Shown one piece after another: positions 50,722-55,113 of a stretch of 55,113 nucleotides of DNA. The stretch covers positions 145,407 to 200,519 of the forward strand of contig JALHNB010000002.1 of the NCBI GenBank assembly GCA_022843745.1, given 5' to 3'. A model generated the notes under the pieces. It had not been told where the DNA came from, made no database searches, and worked only from the letters and a program-made list of their open reading frames with translations. Position numbers and translations under genes: made by a program. How positions within the stretch are numbered: position 1 is the stretch's first letter; each line of letters begins with the position of its first letter. The DNA is from Anaerolineae bacterium. Its GTDB lineage: Bacteria; Chloroflexota; Anaerolineae; Aggregatilineales; Phototrophicaceae.

Positions 50722-51999
50722 CTAAGCTTCGTCTGCTATGGTTTGTCGGATTTCTTCAGCAATGTCGGTAAAGACTTCTTCAGGTGTGCGGTTGCGATCA
50801 AAGATGTCCTGGATAGCCGCCGCATAGAGTGAGTTCAATTCCGAACGATACGCGCTTTGGTACTGTGCGGGCGCACCCTGGCCGACCTCGCCAAACAGGA
50901 CACCAAGCTGTTGGCCGGAGAAGTAATCGTCCGGTGCTTGCAAGCGTGCGTCTGTCCAGGCAGGGATGAAAGGTGGGAACAGGTTAGTCAATTCATAGCG
51001 GCGCACGTTGCCCTCAACAGAGAGCATGGCAAATTCCAGGAATTTCCAGGCTGCTTCGGCGTTCGGGCTGGTTGCGACAATAGTCGCGCCTGTGCCGCCG
51101 TAAACGCTTGTCTGGCTGCCACCGGGTTCCCATGCGGGCAGGGGTGCTGCTTTCCATTTTCCGGCGAGTTCCGGGGCGTTGTCTTTAAAGAAACCGGCGT
51201 ACCAATCCGCGCCGAACTGGGTGATGTAACGGCCTTCTTTAAATGCTGCCCATCCTGCTTCGCCTGTGGCCGGGGCTTGTTCAGCGATGCCAGTATCAAT
51301 CAGGTTCAGCAGCCAGTTCATGGTGTCAATCGAGAGTTCGGAGTCAATGGTCACATTGCCATCGGCATCAAAGTAATCCCCGCCACGTTGGCGCAGGAGC
51401 AGTTGGTGCAGGTCGTTAAAAATGTTGACGGGTATCACTTCCTCAGTAGCAAGCTGCTGTGCGGCGGCGATAAAATCGTCCCAGGTTTCGAATGTTTGTG
51501 GGTCAAAACCCGCGGCTTCCCAGATGTCCGCGCGGTAATACATTACGACAGGCGTAAGCGCGTGTTCGATGCCGTAAATGTGACCGTCATAGGTATACAA
51601 TGCTTCGCGTGAAGCCACGAGTTGATCGAGATAGCCGCCCTCTTCCAACTGGGGACGCAGGTCAACCAGACCTGGATTGCCGCCGCGCAGGAAGCCGCCG
51701 AAACGACCCTGTTCGATATCGGAAATATCCGGCGCACCTACACCACCCGATTGAAGGGAGATGAGCAGGTTGTCGTGCATTTCGGTATAGGCAATTTCGG
51801 TGACGTTCAGCTTGAAGTTCGGGTCAACTTCAGCCGCATAGCGCTCGGCTTGTTCCTGGAACCAGCGGGCATGGGTATTGACGAACGTCCACAGTTCAAG
51901 TGTCACGCCTTCCTGGGCGATACTGACTGCTGGGCCGATGACAAAAATCATCAATACCAATAAGAAAACTGCTAAACGTAATAAATTCGGACGCTTCAT
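50722..51999 (-). CDS. extracellular solute-binding protein of a sugar ABC transporter
   Basis: A 425-residue protein of the family 1 (MalE/UgpB-like) binding proteins. It has a signal peptide ([19 protein letters not shown], predicted cleavage after SIA), then [21 protein letters not shown] at the mature N terminus and a [20 protein letters not shown] motif typical of the family. No lipobox Cys is present, so anchoring is unclear. AAGGAG lies upstream of the ATG. It opens the minus-strand carbohydrate locus. The ligand is presumably an oligosaccharide or sugar acid. Confidence 0.92.
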   Translation of the reverse strand: MKRPNLLRLAVFLLVLMIFVIGPAVSIAQEGVTLELWTFVNTHARWFQEQAERYAAEVDPNFKLNVTEIAYTEMHDNLLISLQSGGVGAPDISDIEQGRFGGFLRGGNPGLVDLRPQLEEGGYLDQLVASREALYTYDGHIYGIEHALTPVVMYYRADIWEAAGFDPQTFETWDDFIAAAQQLATEEVIPVNIFNDLHQLLLRQRGGDYFDADGNVTIDSELSIDTMNWLLNLIDTGIAEQAPATGEAGWAAFKEGRYITQFGADWYAGFFKDNAPELAGKWKAAPLPAWEPGGSQTSVYGGTGATIVATSPNAEAAWKFLEFAMLSVEGNVRRYELTNLFPPFIPAWTDARLQAPDDYFSGQQLGVLFGEVGQGAPAQYQSAYRSELNSLYAAAIQDIFDRNRTPEEVFTDIAEEIRQTIADEA

Positions 52000-52321
52000 T
52001 TCTTAAACTCCTTAATATTCGATAATTTGTTTTTTAGGACGTGATGCCCCATTATCGCAGCCGCGAGGCTGTTGATAACCCAAAAAGGATACTGCTTTAA
52101 TTTTTTGTTCTGCAAATCATGAATAGCCACAAGAAAATTATAATATCACTGAGCCGCGAATAAAACTGTATCTGCAATTCGCATGGATGTGTCTGTAATC
52201 GCCATTGAATTGTGGGAGATAGTAGTAGAGATGAATAAATTTGATGAATGCGCGAAGGGCGAAGAAAAAAATAGCCCCGCTTACATGCAAACGGGGCTAA
52301 GAAGGTGGAACTGATTACATG
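52000..52321. promoter_or_regulatory. intergenic control region upstream of the sugar transporter locus
   Basis: A 322-base gap without a gene. On the minus strand a TATAAT-like -10 (52137-52142) lacks a clear -35. Downstream, in what would be the leader, is an imperfect inverted repeat, TTATC-CAGCC-GCGA-GGCTG-GATAA (52052-52078). It could be an operator or a leader hairpin. At the far end is the terminator of the gene at 52322. The rest is AT-rich and shows nothing I recognise. Confidence 0.45.
52264..52298 (-). terminator. rho-independent terminator of the nitrite/sulfite reductase operon
   Basis: On the minus strand AGCCCCG (52298-52292) pairs with CGGGGCT (52279-52273), followed by a run of seven T with one interruption (52272-52264). 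It lies 23 bases beyond the stop of the partner gene at 52322. Confidence 0.8.
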
Positions 52322-52909
52322 TTAACGTTCTGCGCTTGTCTGGTGAAACAAGTCAGAAATTCCCACCGCACTCTCACCCTGAACTTTGATGGTGAAAATG
52401 TGGCGCGCATCCTGTTGAACAGGTGCGAAACGGGCAGTATTGTTACCATATAATTCCGCGAGTACGATTGCCAGATCGTTCTTGACAAGATCGAAACTTT
52501 CAGGACGATTGGGAAGCTGCAAGCGGTCAGCGAACCGGATTTCAATTTCATCGGTGCGGAATTTCAATCGCGGCTCGAAGGATGTATCTTTTTCCAGGAG
52601 TTCACAGGCGAATAACGCCAGACGGAAGGAAGTCCGTAGCTGTGTTATCAGATCGGGTTCGAGTTGATGTTTGCGCGTATAGACCAATCCGGTCTGACCA
52701 TTGCGGCTCTCAATTGCGTAATCGCTTTCATGGCCGATGAGAATAATCGCTGGCCCCTCGAAGACGTGGCGATAATCTGCCACATCAATCAGCAGGCCTT
52801 CCAGTGCATTCTGCTGTATCCAGCGCTGGAACACGCCCATAAACGCGCCTACATCGACACCCTCTGGATTTTTGAGGAAAAATTTAATCTGTGTGCGGAA
52901 CGGTATCAT
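52322..52909 (-). CDS. conserved protein of unknown function linked to nitrite/sulfite reductase
   Basis: A 195-residue soluble protein starting MIPFRTQIKFFLKNPEGVDV, with VFQRWIQQNALEGLLIDVAD and GPAIILIGHESDYAIES. It has no signal peptide or membrane helix and no cofactor motif I can name. It begins 18 bases after the reductase stop, so it is co-transcribed. From memory, similar proteins sit beside sirohaem reductases in other phyla, which would suggest a role in that enzyme's assembly or electron supply. I cannot assign a biochemical activity. Confidence 0.75.
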   Translation of the reverse strand: MIPFRTQIKFFLKNPEGVDVGAFMGVFQRWIQQNALEGLLIDVADYRHVFEGPAIILIGHESDYAIESRNGQTGLVYTRKHQLEPDLITQLRTSFRLALFACELLEKDTSFEPRLKFRTDEIEIRFADRLQLPNRPESFDLVKNDLAIVLAELYGNNTARFAPVQQDARHIFTIKVQGESAVGISDLFHQTSAER

Positions 52910-52927
52910 TTCAATCTTTCTCCCTCA

Positions 52928-55113
52928 CTAGCCGAGGTCAATGATGCTGCCGTTGACACGCGCTTCGCATGAATAGCAAGCTTCGATAAAGAGTTGTGCT
53001 TCTCCCAACAGCCGCTTGGCCGCATCGGGATCCGCCCATGTTGGTGGATTTTCGTGACGATCAAACAGGAATTGCGCGAATTTCCCGCCCGCGAAGGGAT
53101 CGAAAAACAGCTTTGTATCATAGAACTGAGTGCGAAATTCTTCAACAATCCGGTTCGGATCGTCCGAGAGCGCCAAAAAGCGTGTGCGTACCAATGCACG
53201 AGCTGCCATCAGCATCGCGAGATAGGCATCTGCATCGGCTTTCTCATACTTGCCTTCATCCAGCGCGATGAGTCCATCAAAGTGGGTCGATTCAGCCTTT
53301 GTGATTTCCAATGAGAACAGGGATACGACCTCACCTGCGCACTCGCCAACGCCAATGTCGCCCAGTGAATATTCGCGTGTATCGCCCCAATCGGTGTAAA
53401 ACGAGGGATCGACTTCGTAGGCTGGCACTTTCGTGAAAGGCTCCAGCATGACCTTGATTTCTTTCTTGCCCAGGCGTGTCACCCAATCCTGGAAGCTCTC
53501 GCTGTCAGAACGTTCAGTCGCATACCGATTGGTCAATGACTCCAGAACTTCCGGTACACGCTTGGAAGGAACAGCACCCATCGCCAGCCCGAAGCTGCCC
53601 GCGTTTTCCTTCCATTTGCCGCCCAGTACCAACTGGAAGTGGGGAACAAGGTAATTCCCGGAACGGCGGCTGTTTCCGAAGAAGCCAATATCGGCAACAT
53701 GGTGCTGACCGCAGGAATTGAAGCAGCCACTAACCTTGATTTTCAGGTCTTTAATAGCGTCGGGAAGGCTATCAATTTTCTCGGTAAGCTGTTCGCGCAG
53801 TTCGCCCGTTAGCCCGCGTGAGGAAGCGATACCCAGCTTGCAGGTATCCGTTCCGGGGCAGGTCGTAATATCGACAATTGTGTCAATACCTGGTATCGCA
53901 AGCCCGATTGGTTTCAGCAGGTTGTAAATCTCCGGCAGGTCGGCCTCGGAAACCCAGCGCAGCAGCAGATTTTGCTCGACAGTCGTGCGGACGGTATCGC
54001 CAGCATATTTACGGGCAATATCCGATAGGGCGAACATTTGCGAGGAGGTCATATCACCCAGCGGGAGGTTGATATAGACGGCGACGTAACCTTCCTGGCG
54101 CTGCTTATAAATATTGGTTTTGTACCACGCTTCAAAGCCTTCGGGTTTGACCTGTCCATTCAGGGACACAGGCAGCTTGGGCGGGGTTTCATGATAGTTC
54201 GGTACATCATCGACATAGGCTGTCCAGCGCTCATCGGGAGGCAGAATTTCGCGTTCTTCGTAAACCAGACGGCGGAATTCTTCGATACCAAGCTGCTCCA
54301 CAAGGAATTTCATGCGGGCGCGGTTACGGTTCTTCTTCTCGCCCAAACGTGCAAATACACGCGCAATCGCCTGTGCCAGTGGGAGAATTTCTTCCTCGGT
54401 GACGAAGCTGCTCAACAGTTTGGCCTGTTGGGGGATGGCGCCCAAGCCGCCGCCGACGAACACCGCAAACCCGCGCTTGATCTCGCCATCAACTTCTTTG
54501 GTACGTGCCAGCAGTCCCAGGTCGTGCATGTTCACGAGGCCGCAAGCATGTTGTTCGCAGCCCGAAAATGCCGTTTTGAATTTCCGTCCGAAATCCTGTG
54601 TGTCGCCATGACCGAGCAGGAAATAGGCCAACGCTTTGGCATAAGGGGTCACATCAAATGACTCGTCATGGCAAACGCCGGACAGGGGGCAAGCGGTGAC
54701 GTTGCGTACCGAGTTGCCGCAGGCTTCCTGAGAGGTAATACCCACCGCCGCCAACCGCCGCATCAGGTCCGGCATATCATCAATATGCACGAAATGAAGC
54801 TGGAAATCCTGACGGGTGGTGACGTGCAGAATGCCGTCCGAATATTCGTCTGCGACTTCAGCCAGAACTTCCATCTGCTGCGGGGTTACGCCGCCGAATG
54901 GTATCTTGATACGTAACATACCGGGCGCATCCCAATAGGTGTTTGGACCTTTGGTCAGGTCGCCTGCCGGGTACTTGAGAGTCTGTGTTTTTGTACCATC
55001 ATAACGCTGACCATTATCGTAGCGTTGACCATATATCCCCCAACGCAGGCGAGTTTCGGCGAATACTTTTTCGTCGAGTTTGTTCTGGCGTCTCAATTCC
55101 ATCTGGCCGGCGA
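52928..55113 (-). CDS. sirohaem nitrite/sulfite reductase with C-terminal HEPN-like helical domain (5' end cut)
   Basis: The frame is open to the window edge. An ATG at 55102 exists but has no ribosome site, and homologues seem to begin earlier, so the start is probably missing. From that ATG, 724 residues are visible. Two ferredoxin-like/sirohaem half-repeats are present. The second has C415-x5-C421 (TTCPGTDTCKLG) and C460-x3-C464 (SGCFNSCGQHH), the [4Fe-4S]-sirohaem ligands. The first half also carries Cys pairs (C138/C144, C182/C187). The last ~130 residues are helical and HEPN-like (DADAYLAMLMAARALVRTRF). It reduces sulfite or nitrite by six electrons; which one is not decided by the sequence. 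Confidence 0.9.
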   Translation of the reverse strand, partial: AGQMELRRQNKLDEKVFAETRLRWGIYGQRYDNGQRYDGTKTQTLKYPAGDLTKGPNTYWDAPGMLRIKIPFGGVTPQQMEVLAEVADEYSDGILHVTTRQDFQLHFVHIDDMPDLMRRLAAVGITSQEACGNSVRNVTACPLSGVCHDESFDVTPYAKALAYFLLGHGDTQDFGRKFKTAFSGCEQHACGLVNMHDLGLLARTKEVDGEIKRGFAVFVGGGLGAIPQQAKLLSSFVTEEEILPLAQAIARVFARLGEKKNRNRARMKFLVEQLGIEEFRRLVYEEREILPPDERWTAYVDDVPNYHETPPKLPVSLNGQVKPEGFEAWYKTNIYKQRQEGYVAVYINLPLGDMTSSQMFALSDIARKYAGDTVRTTVEQNLLLRWVSEADLPEIYNLLKPIGLAIPGIDTIVDITTCPGTDTCKLGIASSRGLTGELREQLTEKIDSLPDAIKDLKIKVSGCFNSCGQHHVADIGFFGNSRRSGNYLVPHFQLVLGGKWKENAGSFGLAMGAVPSKRVPEVLESLTNRYATERSDSESFQDWVTRLGKKEIKVMLEPFTKVPAYEVDPSFYTDWGDTREYSLGDIGVGECAGEVVSLFSLEITKAESTHFDGLIALDEGKYEKADADAYLAMLMAARALVRTRFLALSDDPNRIVEEFRTQFYDTKLFFDPFAGGKFAQFLFDRHENPPTWADPDAAKRLLGEAQLFIEACYSCEARVNGSIIDLG

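Overview
The window reads as a chromosomal segment from a free-living bacterium, most likely a member of Chloroflexota (Anaerolineae-like). This placement is an inference from gene style: Thr/Pro-rich linkers joined to SH3-like repeats and TIR domains, a MoaD-like/BNR-repeat pair, stand-alone receiver proteins, and dispersed palindromic intergenic repeats. Base composition looks moderate (about 50-55 % GC by eye, not computed). Genes are densely packed. I saw no rRNA, tRNA, CRISPR array, phage module or transposase.

Region 1 (1-6.2 kb): the start of an ArsA-type ATPase, cut by the window edge; a MoaD/ThiS-like small protein plus a BNR-propeller protein behind a clear sigma-70 promoter; then a reverse-strand run of Tm-1-like protein, TIM-barrel (PEP-hydrolase family) protein, cupin and DNA-3-methyladenine glycosylase I. 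Next is the most unusual gene, a TIR domain fused to a family-4-like uracil-DNA glycosylase that has lost all four iron-sulfur cysteines.

Region 2 (6.3-17.6 kb): an envelope glycan block with two GT2 glycosyltransferases, two methyltransferases (one with a zinc ribbon), a UPF0104-type flippase, a sulfotransferase, a GT-C membrane glycosyltransferase, a pair of tandem anchored paralogues and a Wzx/MATE-type flippase.

Region 3 (17.6-21.2 kb): two secreted proteins (a three-repeat SH3-like protein and a PPC-like protein) and a membrane-spanning TIR protein with a predicted outside SH3-like domain, all on the minus strand.

Region 4 (21.3-33.3 kb): housekeeping and mixed genes: uvrC, an RHH-like/HNH nuclease pair, glycerate kinase, two single-domain response regulators, a propeller lipoprotein, KDPG aldolase, a solo HicB-like protein, ADP-ribosylglycohydrolase, proBA, a diacylglycerol-kinase-like lipid kinase and a small coiled protein.

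Region 5 (33.3-52 kb): a long minus-strand carbohydrate locus. It starts at a sugar ABC transporter (binding protein and two permeases, no ATPase). It continues through an SDR and a galactonate-dehydratase-like enolase-superfamily enzyme. After a LacI-type palindrome come a PhyH-type dioxygenase, a creatininase-like hydrolase, a sulfatase-like protein with Thr in place of the catalytic Cys, a GH127-like beta-L-arabinofuranosidase, a DUF5060 glycosidase-like protein, paired Gfo/Idh dehydrogenases, paired sugar isomerase/epimerases, L-rhamnose mutarotase, an aldo/keto reductase and another SDR. The set suggests uptake and oxidative breakdown of plant- or algal-type deoxy-sugar or uronate-rich glycans. 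KDPG aldolase and glycerate kinase in region 4 could take the products onward.

Region 6 (52.3-55.1 kb): a sirohaem nitrite/sulfite reductase, cut at its 5' end by the window edge, followed by a small conserved partner protein and a good terminator.
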